A stretch of DNA of 64,000 bases from Ruania suaedae (GTDB lineage Bacteria > Actinomycetota > Actinomycetes > Actinomycetales > Beutenbergiaceae), in assembly GCF_021049265.1 (NCBI RefSeq), contig NZ_CP088018.1, positions 1,860,001-1,924,000 of the forward strand. Direction: 5' to 3'. Shown one piece after another: positions 34,030 through 42,534 of the stretch. Numbering within the stretch: position 1 is the stretch's first letter; every line of letters begins with the position of its first letter. The position numbers and the translations under genes were made by a program. The notes beneath the pieces are model-generated. The model was not told the origin of the DNA. It searched no databases and saw only the letters and a list, made by a program, of their open reading frames with translations.

Positions 34030-36152
34030 GCGTCGATCCGATCCCTGTCCAACTCCCCCGCGCCGGCGATGATGAAGTCCTTGCGCGGCGCCACGTCGTT
34101 GCCCATCAGCAGGTCGAAGACGAGCTCGGCGTCCTCCACGTCCGCCATGGTGATCTTGCGCAGGGTGCGATGGGCGGGGTCCATCGTGGTCTCCGCCAGC
34201 TGATCCGCGTCCATCTCGCCCAGCCCCTTGTATCGCTGGATGGGCTCCTTGTACCGCCGACCGGAGCGCTCCAGGCGCGCGAGCAGCCGGCTCAGCTCCG
34301 CCTCGGCGTAGGTGTAGGAGACCTCACCCTTGCGCTTGCCCTGGGCGACCACCTCGACCCGGTGCAGCGGTGGCACCGCCGCGAAGACCCGCCCGGCCTC
34401 CACCAGCGGGCGCATGTACCGGAAGAACAGCGTCAGCAGCAGCGTCCGGATGTGTGCGCCGTCGACATCGGCGTCGGTCATCAGGACGACCTTGCCGTAA
34501 CGCACCGCGTCCAGGTCGAACGAGCGACCCGACCCGGCACCGATCACCTGGATGATCGAGGCGCACTCGGCATTTTTGAGCATGTCCGCCAGTGAGGCCT
34601 TCTGGACGTTGAGAATCTTCCCCCGGATGGGCAGGAGGGCCTGGAAGTCCGACTGACGGGCGAGCTTGGCCGTGCCCAGGGCGCTGTCACCCTCGACGAT
34701 GAAGAGCTCGGACCGCTCGACGTCGTCACTGCGGCAGTCGGCGAGCTTGGCCGGCAGGGTCGAGGTCTCGAGGGCGTTCTTGCGGCGCGAGATCTCCTTG
34801 TGGGTGCGGGCGGCGATCCGCGCCCGCATCTCCCCCACGACCTTCTCCAGCACCATCGCACTCTGCGCCTTCTCGGAGCGCTTGGCAGAGGTCAGCAGCG
34901 ACGTGAGCTCGGTGTCGACGACCCGGGTGACGATGCTGCGCACCGGTGCGGTGCCGAGGACCTCCTTGGTCTGACCCTCGAACTGTGGTTCGGGCAGGCG
35001 CACCGTCACGACGGCGGTCAGTCCCGCCATCACGTCGTCCTTCTCGATACGTTCCTTCCCGCTCTTGCCGGTCATCTTCAGCCGGCGGGCATTGGCCTCG
35101 ATCTGCTTGCGCACGCACTTGACCAGGCCCGCCTCGAATCCGGCCAGGTGGCTGCCACCCTTGGGGGTGGCGATGATGTTGACGAAGCTGCGGACCTCGG
35201 TCTCGTACCCGATCCCCCATCGCAGCGCCACCTCCACCTCGCAGGTGCGCTCCACGTCGACCGGGCGCAGGTGGCCCTGACCGTCGAGCTGTTGGACGGT
35301 CTCGGTGAAGGTGCCGGTGCCGGTGAGCCGCCAGGTGTCGGTGACGGCGCTGTCGGCCGCGAGGAAGTCGACGAAGTCGCTCACGCCACCGTCATGCCGG
35401 AAGACCTCCTCGACGGGCCCCTCCTCCCCGGGCGTCCCCGCGAGGCGGCGCTCGTCCCGGATCGTCAGCGTGAGGCCCGGAACCAGGAAGGAGGTCTGCC
35501 GGGCACGGGTGATCAGCTCGTCGTAGGAGAAGACGGCGGAGGTCGGGAAGATCTGCCGGTCCGCCCAGTAGCGCACCCGCGTGCCGGTCACCCCGCGCCG
35601 GACCTTGCCGACCCTGCGCAGCTCGGAATGGTCGGTGAAGGGCGCGAACGGTGACTCGGGGTCGGGTCCGGCCGCGTCGTCGAAGGTGCCCGGCTCCCCC
35701 CGGTGGAAGGACATCGCGTGGGTGAGACCGCCGCGGTCCACCTCGACGTCGAGCCGGGCCGAGAGCGCGTTCACCACGGACGCACCGACTCCGTGCAGCC
35801 CGCCGGAGGAAGCATAGGAGCCACCGCCGAACTTGCCACCGGCATGCAGCTTCGTGAAGACGACCTCGACACCGCTCAGACCCAGCGTGCTCACCTCGTC
35901 GACCGGGATACCGCGGCCGTTGTCACGCACCTCCACGGACCCGTCGGGATGGAGCACGATCGCGATGGCGTCGCCGTGCCCTTCGAGTGACTCGTCGACC
36001 GCGTTGTCGATGATCTCCCAGAGGCAGTGCATCAGTCCGCGCGAGTCGGTGGACCCGATGTACATGCCCGGGCGCTTGCGTACCGCCTCGAGCCCCTCGA
36101 GCACCGACAGGTGACGCGCGGTGTAGCTGGATTCCGTCGATGTCTTGGCCAC
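34026..36152 (-). CDS. parE: DNA topoisomerase IV subunit B
   Basis: A 708-residue ATPase subunit of type IIA topoisomerase. The GHKL domain has catalytic Glu46 in WEIIDNAVDE, Asp77 in DNGRGIPV and the lid GGLHGVGASVVNALS; the transducer follows, and TOPRIM residues appear in IVEGDSALGTAKLAR and LMTDADVDGAHIRTLLL (about 480-600). EGDSALG instead of the gyrase EGDSAGG fits ParE. GTG at 36152 lies six bases after TAGCAT and looks leaderless. Two GNAT genes and a lysoplasmalogenase follow in one operon; parC converges on it. Confidence 0.93.
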   Translation of the reverse strand: MAKTSTESSYTARHLSVLEGLEAVRKRPGMYIGSTDSRGLMHCLWEIIDNAVDESLEGHGDAIAIVLHPDGSVEVRDNGRGIPVDEVSTLGLSGVEVVFTKLHAGGKFGGGSYASSGGLHGVGASVVNALSARLDVEVDRGGLTHAMSFHRGEPGTFDDAAGPDPESPFAPFTDHSELRRVGKVRRGVTGTRVRYWADRQIFPTSAVFSYDELITRARQTSFLVPGLTLTIRDERRLAGTPGEEGPVEEVFRHDGGVSDFVDFLAADSAVTDTWRLTGTGTFTETVQQLDGQGHLRPVDVERTCEVEVALRWGIGYETEVRSFVNIIATPKGGSHLAGFEAGLVKCVRKQIEANARRLKMTGKSGKERIEKDDVMAGLTAVVTVRLPEPQFEGQTKEVLGTAPVRSIVTRVVDTELTSLLTSAKRSEKAQSAMVLEKVVGEMRARIAARTHKEISRRKNALETSTLPAKLADCRSDDVERSELFIVEGDSALGTAKLARQSDFQALLPIRGKILNVQKASLADMLKNAECASIIQVIGAGSGRSFDLDAVRYGKVVLMTDADVDGAHIRTLLLTLFFRYMRPLVEAGRVFAAVPPLHRVEVVAQGKRKGEVSYTYAEAELSRLLARLERSGRRYKEPIQRYKGLGEMDADQLAETTMDPAHRTLRKITMADVEDAELVFDLLMGNDVAPRKDFIIAGAGELDRDRIDA

Positions 36153-36158
36153 GACTCC

Positions 36159-36164
36159 ATGCTA
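36159..36164 (-). promoter_or_regulatory. predicted -10 box for parE (leaderless)
   Basis: TAGCAT on the minus strand, six bases before the GTG at 36152. Confidence 0.5.
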
Positions 36165-36206
36165 GGTCCCGCTCGCACGTCCGTGCGGCACCGCCACCCC
36201 GGGCTG

Positions 36207-36217
36207 TGGATGCGCCC
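36207..36217 (+). promoter_or_regulatory. recurrent word TGGATGCGCCC, copy 1
   Basis: Lies in the divergent parE / DUF7455 gap, 84-94 bases upstream of the DUF7455 start. The same 11 bases recur at 36597 and 38908, all in promoter regions. See findings. Confidence 0.4.
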
Positions 36218-36300
36218 CGCCCTCGCCGGGGTGTTCCGCAGTGAGCGAACTGGCCGCCCGCACGGGACGAACGGGGGCGGTGAGATGGTTACATAGCGAT

Positions 36301-36525
36301 GTGAGCACACTGACAGCCGACAACGCCCAAGACGCCCTGACCGCGGCCGACCGCTGCGACGCATGCGGTGCGCAGGCCTACGTGCGCGTGCTCCTGCCCG
36401 CTGGAGAGCTACTCTTCTGCGCCCACCACGCGCGCAAGCACTCCGAGAAGCTGGCCTCGGTCGCCACGCACATCCAGGACGAGTCCGACCGCCTCCACGA
36501 GTCCGACGAGAACCCGCAGGACTGA
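36301..36525 (+). CDS. DUF7455 family small zinc-ribbon protein
   Basis: A 74-residue protein. CDACG near residue 17 and CAHHARKH near residue 38 give a compact Cys2-Cys-His metal site; the rest is a charged helix. The GTG at 36301 is the start; TTACAT lies six bases upstream. The family is actinobacterial, of unknown function, and often lies near the parE and sigma-factor genes. A hairpin follows at 36532-36571. Confidence 0.85.
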   Translation: MSTLTADNAQDALTAADRCDACGAQAYVRVLLPAGELLFCAHHARKHSEKLASVATHIQDESDRLHESDENPQD

Positions 36526-36531
36526 GGCGAC

Positions 36532-36571
36532 GGGCTCGCCCACCGGGCCTCGTGCCGGGTGAGGCGAGCCC
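36532..36571 (+). terminator. possible terminator after the DUF7455 gene
   Basis: Nine-base arms GGGCTCGCC and GGCGAGCCC around 22 bases that can partly pair themselves. No T-tract. Confidence 0.45.
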
Positions 36572-36596
36572 ACCCTCACTGAGGCCAGGCTCGGCT

Positions 36597-36607
36597 TGGA
36601 TGCGCCC
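36597..36607 (+). promoter_or_regulatory. recurrent word TGGATGCGCCC, copy 2
   Basis: Ends 16 bases before the TAGAGT box of the ferritin gene, so it covers the -35 position (about -39 to -29). Confidence 0.4.
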
Positions 36608-36623
36608 GGACCCGGGCTCGTCC

Positions 36624-36629
36624 TAGAGT
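36624..36629 (+). promoter_or_regulatory. predicted -10 box for ferritin (leaderless)
   Basis: TAGAGT ends six bases before the ATG at 36636. Confidence 0.5.
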
Positions 36630-36635
36630 CCTCGC

Positions 36636-37184
36636 ATGGCCACCACCGCACCTGCCGAGTCCCGTTACCACCAGCTGCTGCGCGAGCAGATCGGGCACGA
36701 GCTCGACGCGCACCTGCAGTACGTCGCGATCGCCGTCTGGTTCGACGGCCACGACCTCCCGCGCCTGGCCGCACACTACTACCGGCAGGCGATCGAGGAA
36801 CGCAATCACGCGATGATGATCGTGCAGCACATGCTGGACCGCGATCTGCCGGTCGAGCTACCCGCGGGCTCGGCGGTGACGAACAGCTTCTCCGACGTCC
36901 GTGAGCCGATCGCGCTCGCTCTCGCGCAGGAGCGCCAGGTCACCGAGCAGATCGAGGCGATCTTCCAGGCCGCGCGCGCCGGGAACGACGTCATCGGCGA
37001 GCAGTTCATGCTCTGGTTCCTCAAGGAGCAGGTGGAGGAGGTCGCCTCCGCCAGCACCCTGCTGACCGTGGCCGAGCGCGCCGGCGAGAACCTCTTCGAC
37101 CTGGAGAACTTCGTCGCCCGGGAGGCCATCGGGGACAGCGGCCAGTCCACGGACGCCCCGGAGGCCGCCGGCGGAGCCCTCTGA
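36636..37184 (+). CDS. ferritin
   Basis: A 182-residue non-heme ferritin that oxidises Fe(II) and stores it in a 24-subunit shell. Four helices cover residues 8-160. Ferroxidase-type ligands are visible in GHELDAHLQYVA (Glu), AIEERNHAMM (Glu-Glu-x-x-His) and QERQVTEQIEAI, with FLKEQVEEVASA late in helix four. The ferritin heme-ligand pattern of bacterioferritin is absent. No Shine-Dalgarno sequence; leaderless-like. A strong palindromic terminator separates it from the convergent sigA. Confidence 0.92.
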   Translation: MATTAPAESRYHQLLREQIGHELDAHLQYVAIAVWFDGHDLPRLAAHYYRQAIEERNHAMMIVQHMLDRDLPVELPAGSAVTNSFSDVREPIALALAQERQVTEQIEAIFQAARAGNDVIGEQFMLWFLKEQVEEVASASTLLTVAERAGENLFDLENFVAREAIGDSGQSTDAPEAAGGAL

Positions 37185-37219
37185 CCCGCTGCCGGCGGTC
37201 CCGCCACCAGCACGCAGAC

Positions 37220-37251
37220 GAGCCCAGCACCCCGCGCGGGGTGCTGGGCTC
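37220..37251. terminator. bidirectional terminator between ferritin and sigA
   Basis: Perfect 32-base palindrome: 16-base arms (GAGCCCAGCACCCCGC and its complement) with no intervening loop bases, between convergent stops. Confidence 0.85.
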
Positions 37252-37298
37252 GTTCGTTGCGTGCCTGCGCTGAGCCTGGACCGGCCCAGCCGACCAGC

Positions 37299-38828
37299 TC
37301 AGTCGAGGTAGTCGCGCAGCACCTGGGAGCGGCTCGGGTGGCGCAGCTTCGACATCGTCTTGGACTCGATCTGACGGATCCGCTCACGGGTCACGCCGTA
37401 GACCTTGCCGATCTCGTCCAGCGTCTTGGGCTGGCCGTCCGTCAGGCCGAACCGCATCGAGACCACCCCCGCCTCGCGCTCGGACAGCGTGTCCAGCACC
37501 GAGTGCAACTGCTCCTGCAGCAGGGTGAAGCTCACGGCATCGGCGGGGACGACAGCCTCGGAGTCCTCGATGAGGTCGCCGAACTCGGAGTCACCGTCCT
37601 CGCCCAGCGGTGTGTGCAGCGAGATCGGCTCACGGCCGTACTTCTGCACCTCGACGACCTTCTCCGGAGTCATGTCGAGCTCCTTCGCGAGCTCCTCCGG
37701 GGTGGGTTCGCGACCGAGGTCCTGCAGCATCTGCCGCTGCACCCGCGCCAGCTTGTTGATGACCTCGACCATGTGCACCGGGATACGGATCGTGCGCGCC
37801 TGGTCGGCCATCGCGCGGGTGATCGCCTGGCGGATCCACCACGTCGCGTAGGTGGAGAACTTGTAGCCCTTGGTGTAGTCGAACTTCTCCACGGCGCGGA
37901 TCAGCCCCAGGTTGCCCTCCTGGATCAGGTCCAGGAACAACATCCCGCGGCCGGTGTAGCGCTTGGCGAGGGAGACCACCAGGCGCAGGTTCGCCTCCAG
38001 CAGGTGGTTCTTGGCCCGCCGGCCGTCGCCGGCGATCCACTGCATCTCCCGGCGCAACTTCGGCGCCATCGCCTGAGCCTCGGTGCCGAGCTTCTCCTCG
38101 GCGAACAGACCGGCCTCGATGCGCTTGGCCAGCTCGACCTCCTGCTCGGCATTGAGGAGCGCGACCTTGCCGATCTGCTTGAGGTAGTCCTTGACGGGGT
38201 CGGCGGTCGCTCCGGCCGTGACGACCTGCTGAGCGGGTGCGTCGTCGTCGTCGGAGTCGGAGTAGACGAAGCCGCCTGCCTCTTCGGTCTCGGCGTTCGC
38301 GACGGCGGTCTCGGCCGCAGTGGCCGGGGCCTCCTCCGTGGCGGGCGCCTCGGTCTGGATACCGTCGGTGTCCGCCTCGACGGGCTGCGGGCCGGGCGCA
38401 CTCTTCGCCCCGGCCGTGCCGCGCTTGGCAGCGGGCTTCTTGGCGGCGGGCTTCTTGGCGGCAGCCTTCTTCGCTGCCGGCTTCGCGGCGGCCTTCTTCG
38501 GGGCGGCGGTGCGGGTGCTGGTCTTCGGCGTGCTCGTGGCGGCCTCCTCGGTCGCTTCGGGGACGTCCTGCACCGTGGCGGTGGTCCGACGGCGGGAGGT
38601 GGCGTTGGCCACGGCACGAGCGGGTACGTCGGTGACGACGATCTTGGCGTTCTGCATGGCGCCCAGGACCTCCTTGAGACGGCGGGGCTTGACGTCGGCC
38701 TGCTCGCACGCCTCCCGGAACTCCGTCGCGCTCACCGAACCTCGCTCGAGCCCCGTTCTGAACGCCTCCCGCAGAGCAGAATGCTCGAATTCACGGGGCA
38801 GCACGACAGCGGAACGAGGCGACGGCAC
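37299..38828 (-). CDS. sigA: principal RNA polymerase sigma factor (RpoD/SigA)
   Basis: A 509-residue group 1 sigma factor. Residues 1-60 are a region 1.1-like helical domain; about 95-140 is a Lys/Ala/Pro-rich tract ([14 protein letters not shown]) and about 140-205 is acidic, both typical of actinobacterial SigA. Region 1.2 starts near [11 protein letters not shown]; region 2 includes [12 protein letters not shown] and [17 protein letters not shown]; region 4 ends with [22 protein letters not shown]. The GTG at 38828 has AAGG six bases upstream. A consensus TATAAT lies about 62 bases upstream. Confidence 0.95.
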   Translation of the reverse strand: MPSPRSAVVLPREFEHSALREAFRTGLERGSVSATEFREACEQADVKPRRLKEVLGAMQNAKIVVTDVPARAVANATSRRRTTATVQDVPEATEEAATSTPKTSTRTAAPKKAAAKPAAKKAAAKKPAAKKPAAKRGTAGAKSAPGPQPVEADTDGIQTEAPATEEAPATAAETAVANAETEEAGGFVYSDSDDDDAPAQQVVTAGATADPVKDYLKQIGKVALLNAEQEVELAKRIEAGLFAEEKLGTEAQAMAPKLRREMQWIAGDGRRAKNHLLEANLRLVVSLAKRYTGRGMLFLDLIQEGNLGLIRAVEKFDYTKGYKFSTYATWWIRQAITRAMADQARTIRIPVHMVEVINKLARVQRQMLQDLGREPTPEELAKELDMTPEKVVEVQKYGREPISLHTPLGEDGDSEFGDLIEDSEAVVPADAVSFTLLQEQLHSVLDTLSEREAGVVSMRFGLTDGQPKTLDEIGKVYGVTRERIRQIESKTMSKLRHPSRSQVLRDYLD

Positions 38829-38890
38829 AGAGGACCTTTCGGCGGGGGGACGGGCGCGGGACGGCGAACTGAACGTCGCGGCGTCCTACA

Positions 38891-38896
38891 ATTATA
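38891..38896 (-). promoter_or_regulatory. TATAAT -10 box of sigA
   Basis: The only perfect TATAAT I noticed at a gene start in the window, in an otherwise GC-rich gap; it would give a leader of about 55 bases. The -35 position holds the recurrent word at 38908-38918 instead of TTGACA. Confidence 0.65.
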
Positions 38897-38907
38897 ACTG
38901 CCCGAGA

Positions 38908-38918
38908 TGGATGCGCCC
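38908..38918 (+). promoter_or_regulatory. recurrent word TGGATGCGCCC, copy 3
   Basis: Eleven bases upstream of the sigA -10 box (read on the minus strand), overlapping its -35 position. Confidence 0.4.
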
Positions 38919-39074
38919 GCTGTGCAGGTCTGCTACGGGCGTGGCGACTCCCACCTCAACGCCGAGGAGGGGCCGCTTGTTCCGCCCGGTCGGACCGGAC
39001 AGGCGACGTCAGCCCCGGTCAACCGTGCAGGCGCCGAACCGGCTCCGATCGCGGCGCCCCCGATGTGGCCGGCG

Positions 39075-39467
39075 TCAGCGGGACTCCTCGCCCCGCGCGG
39101 GCTTGACGGCCAGGACCGGGCACGAGGCATCGAGGAGGATGCGTTGCGCGTTGGAACCCAGAATGAGCTTGCCCAGCGGCGAACGGCGCCGCAGCCCGAT
39201 CACGATGGCGCTGGCACCACGGTCGTCGGCGGCCGACATGAGGGCCTCGGCGACGTCCTCACCGAGCGGGACGGTGCTGACCTCGGCGGTGTGGCCCGCC
39301 ACGGTCGCCTGCGCCTCACCCGCGGCTGCGTCCAGATCGTTCTGCTCGGAGCCGCGAGGGGCGTGCACGAGCACGAGCAGGCCCTCCTGCCGGCGCGCTG
39401 CTTCCTCGAGCCCTGCGGCGAGCGCTGCGCGCCCCTCCGCTGTTGCGATGAATCCGACCACGATCAC
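39075..39467 (-). CDS. universal stress protein (UspA) family
   Basis: A 130-residue single-domain UspA protein. The ATP-binding signature Gly-2x-Gly-9x-Gly-Ser appears as GLRRRSPLGKLILGSNAQ with a following Pro-Val-Leu strand, so nucleotide binding is plausible. The usual Asp after the first strand (GVDGS) is lost: the sequence is VVGFIATAEG. GTG at 39467 has GGAGG upstream in a short leader from a TAGGGT box. Role in stress adaptation is inferred from the family. Confidence 0.87.
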   Translation of the reverse strand: MIVVGFIATAEGRAALAAGLEEAARRQEGLLVLVHAPRGSEQNDLDAAAGEAQATVAGHTAEVSTVPLGEDVAEALMSAADDRGASAIVIGLRRRSPLGKLILGSNAQRILLDASCPVLAVKPARGEESR

Positions 39468-39497
39468 GACGCGCTCCTCCCGTTGGTCACGGGGCCG

Positions 39498-39503
39498 ACC
39501 CTA
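39498..39503 (-). promoter_or_regulatory. predicted -10 box for the uspA gene
   Basis: TAGGGT on the minus strand, 30 bases before the GTG at 39467, leaving a leader with GGGAGGAG. Confidence 0.4.
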
Positions 39504-39537
39504 GCGCGTCGGAGCACGTGCAGCAGAAGTTCGGGTC

Positions 39538-40710
39538 CTAGTCCAGCAGCTCCTGGTCCCGTCCGTACGGGTGCTGCGGCGGCGCCGCCGCCCGTACCCA
39601 GCCCGGCGCGACCCCAGCGGCCAGAATCGTGCGCAGGAGGTGGGCGAGCGAGTAGTCGGCGTCCAGCGCACACGCGCGGTCGAGCAGCTGCCCGGCACTG
39701 GCGCCGTCCCCGGACCACCAGGCCAGCCACGAGGCCGTGGCCAGCGGAGCGACGCGCCAGCGGCGGGTGGCGTGCGAGGCCAGGCACATCAGCGCCTGGC
39801 GAGCGGGACGCTGGTGCTCCTCCACCGGCTGCACATCGCCGACGAACAGCTCGGCCAGGACACCGTCGCGTTCGCCGGGGTCGAGGACGCGCCCGGCCGC
39901 CGCGGCGAGCATCACGCCGTCGCGCACCCACGTGTCGCTCAGGCCGGCGAGCACCTCGCCCAGCAGCGCCGGCTCCGGCGGCGGCTCCGCCGCGGATCCG
40001 CTCGCTGCCCGCTGGACGAGCACCGTCCACCGCTCCAGGCACCCGGTGCGCCAGGCCTGGAGGCCCTCCCGGTCACGCGTCTGCTCCCGGCGGCGCCAGT
40101 GCCGCACCGCAGCAGCGCTGGCGGCGCGGCGCCCGTCGGCGACGAGGTCGGCCTGCGCGGTGAGGTCGCGACGGTCTTCGACATAGCTGCGGCCCTGGTA
40201 GACCAGCGAGGCCGTCGTCGCGGAATGCGCCAGCGCCGACGCCGCGCGGCCGTGCTCCGGGCAGCACCCGGGCCGCGCGCACTCGAGACAGCGAAAGGCC
40301 TTCCGCGACATGAGCCAGGTGGCGCACGGGTCGCTCCAGGGGCGGGTCAGCCACCACTCGAGCACCCGCCCGGCGGGCCGCATCAGCGCCAGGGTCTGCT
40401 CCCACGGTTCCTCGCTGACGATGACGCACAGGACCTGTGTCGCCCTCTCCGCGCACAGGTGGGCCTCGACGTTGCGGCGCACCTCCGCCAGGCCCAGGTC
40501 ACGCAGATCGAAGCGGGCGAGGAGGCCGAGGCGGATCTGGTCGTCATCGTGGTGGACGGCGATCAGGACCACCGACTCCTCGGGCCGGAAGCCGAGACCG
40601 TAGGGCAGCCAGGAGAGCACGTCCACCGGATCTGCGAGGTCGAGCGGTATCGCCGGGCCCGGGGGCTGCGGCATCGCGGCGGTGGTCTGGTCGTCGTCGT
40701 GTGCAGGCAT
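39538..40710 (-). CDS. DUF4192 domain-containing protein
   Basis: A 390-residue soluble protein of an actinobacterial family with unknown function. The conserved N-terminal part (about 22-125) has LSWLPYGLGFRPEESVVLIA and a following FDLRDL; a Cys-rich patch FRCLECARPGCCPEHGR (about 145-162) could bind metal; the C-terminal half is helical and repeat-like (ALMCLASHATRRW, ASWLAWWSGDGASAGQLLDRAC), as in a bacterial tetratricopeptide-like domain. ATG at 40710 gives the family N-terminus; no clear promoter was found. Confidence 0.82.
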   Translation of the reverse strand: MPAHDDDQTTAAMPQPPGPAIPLDLADPVDVLSWLPYGLGFRPEESVVLIAVHHDDDQIRLGLLARFDLRDLGLAEVRRNVEAHLCAERATQVLCVIVSEEPWEQTLALMRPAGRVLEWWLTRPWSDPCATWLMSRKAFRCLECARPGCCPEHGRAASALAHSATTASLVYQGRSYVEDRRDLTAQADLVADGRRAASAAAVRHWRRREQTRDREGLQAWRTGCLERWTVLVQRAASGSAAEPPPEPALLGEVLAGLSDTWVRDGVMLAAAAGRVLDPGERDGVLAELFVGDVQPVEEHQRPARQALMCLASHATRRWRVAPLATASWLAWWSGDGASAGQLLDRACALDADYSLAHLLRTILAAGVAPGWVRAAAPPQHPYGRDQELLD

Positions 40711-40838
40711 GGCCCCATCAGATCGGGCGGGCACGCCGCACCGATCGCCGGCGGCCGGGGGCTGTGGACGGGAGGTCGTCGGCCGGCTCGTGTGGAGACC
40801 GTCGTGGCCGGCGGATGCTGCGGCGTGAGCCGCGCACG

Positions 40839-40844
40839 TAGGCT
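40839..40844 (+). promoter_or_regulatory. predicted -10 box for the polyprenyl synthase (leaderless)
   Basis: TAGGCT ends six bases before the GTG at 40851. Confidence 0.5.
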
Positions 40845-40850
40845 GGGGCG

Positions 40851-41963
40851 GTGACGACCGAACAGCCGAACGAGGGCTCAGTGCAGGGCCGCCTGGAGTC
40901 GATGCGCACCGCCGTCTCCGCACGGGTGCTGGCCAGTTTCGACGAGGTGATGCGCCAGCACGCGTCGATCGGCGCCGAGATCGAGCCGTTCGGGACGGTG
41001 GCCGGATCGTTGCTTCCCGGCGGCAAACGCCTGCGTGCAGGTTTCGCCCTCGCCGGCTGGACCGCGTTCGGCGGCGATGAGGGCGACCCTGCCGGTATCG
41101 CGGCGGGCGCCGGCGTGGAGCTCTTCCAGATGGCGGCCCTCGTGCATGACGACGTCATCGACGACTCGCTCACCCGGCGCGGCGTGGCTGCCGCACATCA
41201 GCAGCTCGCCGAGCTCCATCGGGCCTCCGGCTTCACCGGGAACGCCACCCGGTTCGGAGCCTCGGGGGCGATCCTGCTGGGCGACCTGCTGCTCGTGGCG
41301 GCCGTCCGGGAACTGAACCGCGCCGTCGCCGGCTTGGACACCGGGGCACGCGCACGCGCCGACCACCTCGTGACGGACATGATGGCGGGGGTCACCCTCG
41401 GTCAGTACCTCGACATCCATGCCCAGGCCGCACCGTGGACCGATGAACCGGCGGTCATGCTCGACCGGGCCGAGCGGGTGCTGCGGGCCAAGGCGGCCCG
41501 GTACAGCGTCGAGCAGCCCCTGTGCCTGGGTGCGGCGATGGCCGGTGCGGACGCCTCCGGGCTGGAGCGGTGCGCCGCGATCGGGCTTCCGATCGGTGAG
41601 GCGTTCCAGCTACGTGACGACCTGCTCGGGGTCTTCGGGGACGAGGCCGTGACCGGCAAGCCCGCCGCGGATGATCTGCGTGAGGGCAAGCGGACCGTGC
41701 TCGTGGCCATCGCGCTCGAGCGGGCACCGGCCGCGCACGCCCAACGGCTGCGCTCCTGGCTCGGCGATCCCGCGCTCACCGCCGATCAGGTGGAGCAGCT
41801 GCGCGAGCTCATCCGGGCCACTGGCGCGGTGGAGGCGGTCGAGGCGATGATCGGCCGGCGCACCGAGGCGGGCCTGGCCGCCCTCGAGGACGCGGCGATC
41901 GAGCCCGAAGCGGCAGCGTTGCTGCACGCGCTTGCCGCCGCTGCGGTGAGCCGCTCGGCCTGA
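40851..41963 (+). CDS. polyprenyl (geranylgeranyl-type) diphosphate synthase
   Basis: A 370-residue all-alpha trans-prenyltransferase that adds isopentenyl diphosphate to allylic diphosphates. GGKRLRAG (57-64) precedes the first Asp-rich motif DDVIDD (100-105); the second is degenerate-looking but present as QLRDDLLGVFGDEAVTGKPAADD. Product length (C15-C25 or longer) cannot be read reliably. It corresponds by position to mycobacterial idsA2 (Rv2173, from memory). The GTG at 40851 is leaderless-like. It converges on the Rv2175c-like gene. Confidence 0.9.
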   Translation: MTTEQPNEGSVQGRLESMRTAVSARVLASFDEVMRQHASIGAEIEPFGTVAGSLLPGGKRLRAGFALAGWTAFGGDEGDPAGIAAGAGVELFQMAALVHDDVIDDSLTRRGVAAAHQQLAELHRASGFTGNATRFGASGAILLGDLLLVAAVRELNRAVAGLDTGARARADHLVTDMMAGVTLGQYLDIHAQAAPWTDEPAVMLDRAERVLRAKAARYSVEQPLCLGAAMAGADASGLERCAAIGLPIGEAFQLRDDLLGVFGDEAVTGKPAADDLREGKRTVLVAIALERAPAAHAQRLRSWLGDPALTADQVEQLRELIRATGAVEAVEAMIGRRTEAGLAALEDAAIEPEAAALLHALAAAAVSRSA

Positions 41964-41981
41964 GCCTGCAACGTCACCCTC

Positions 41982-42000
41982 GCCCGGGACCACGCCGGGC
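41982..42000. terminator. possible convergent terminator
   Basis: Six-base arms GCCCGG and CCGGGC with a seven-base loop in the 51 bases between convergent stops. Modest stem. Confidence 0.35.
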
Positions 42001-42014
42001 AGCCGCGCCGGGCC

Positions 42015-42383
42015 TCAGAACGCCAGCGGCTGGGCTGCTCGCCGCACGGCGTGGATGCGTCCCGCGCGCAACGCCTCGATCGGGGGTTCGCCGAGCTCGT
42101 CGTTCGGCGAGTACAGCCACGTCATGCACTCCTCGTCGCTCATCCCCGCGTCACCGAGCTGGACGAGTGTGCCCCGCAGCGACGCCAGCGGCTGAGCGCC
42201 GCCGTCGTCGACGCGGGTGAGCAGACCGGCCGGGATCGCCCAGGCCTCGTTGTCCCCGCGGCGCACTGCCAGCAGCCGGCGCTCGGCCAGCATCGTGCGG
42301 ACGTCCCGCAGCCGCACGCCGAGCGCCTCAGCCACCTCCGGGATGCTCAGCCAGTCCGACGCGTGCGCAGTCTCATCGATCAC
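42015..42383 (-). CDS. Rv2175c-like winged-helix DNA-binding protein
   Basis: A 122-residue protein. An N-terminal helix-turn-helix (DWLSIPEVAEALGVRLRDVRTMLAERRLLAVRRG, seen here in two parts at about 10-43) is followed by a C-terminal helical domain (SLRGTLVQLGDAGMSDEECMTWLYSPN). M. tuberculosis Rv2175c binds DNA and is phosphorylated by PknL, encoded beside it; here a PASTA kinase gene lies 1.8 kb away. A Thr at residue 5 could be an acceptor, as in the N-terminal site of Rv2175c, though this is speculative. GTG 42383 is seven bases after TAGGCT. Confidence 0.87.
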   Translation of the reverse strand: MIDETAHASDWLSIPEVAEALGVRLRDVRTMLAERRLLAVRRGDNEAWAIPAGLLTRVDDGGAQPLASLRGTLVQLGDAGMSDEECMTWLYSPNDELGEPPIEALRAGRIHAVRRAAQPLAF

Positions 42384-42390
42384 GCCCTGC

Positions 42391-42396
42391 AGCCTA
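42391..42396 (-). promoter_or_regulatory. predicted -10 box for the Rv2175c-like gene (leaderless)
   Basis: TAGGCT on the minus strand, seven bases before the GTG at 42383. Confidence 0.5.
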
Positions 42397-42534
42397 CGCG
42401 TCCACCAGGGTTGTCGACTCGCTCACCAACCACTACTGTCACATCAGCCACACCATTCCCATACACCTCAGTACACGCATGCGTCACGTCAGACACGCCG
42501 GCACCATGCCGGAGACCGCTCGGGGGAGCCATCC

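Noticed and set aside
37299-38828. Lys/Ala-rich tract in SigA as a sign of fusion or transfer
   Set aside because: Such a basic low-complexity tract before region 1.2 is usual in actinobacterial principal sigma factors.
42440-42534. Leader of the transglycosylase gene as a c-di-AMP (ydaO) riboswitch
   Set aside because: Such switches precede cell-wall hydrolase genes in actinobacteria, but this leader is too short and I saw none of the conserved purine-rich segments; only a small CCGGCA/TGCCGG hairpin.
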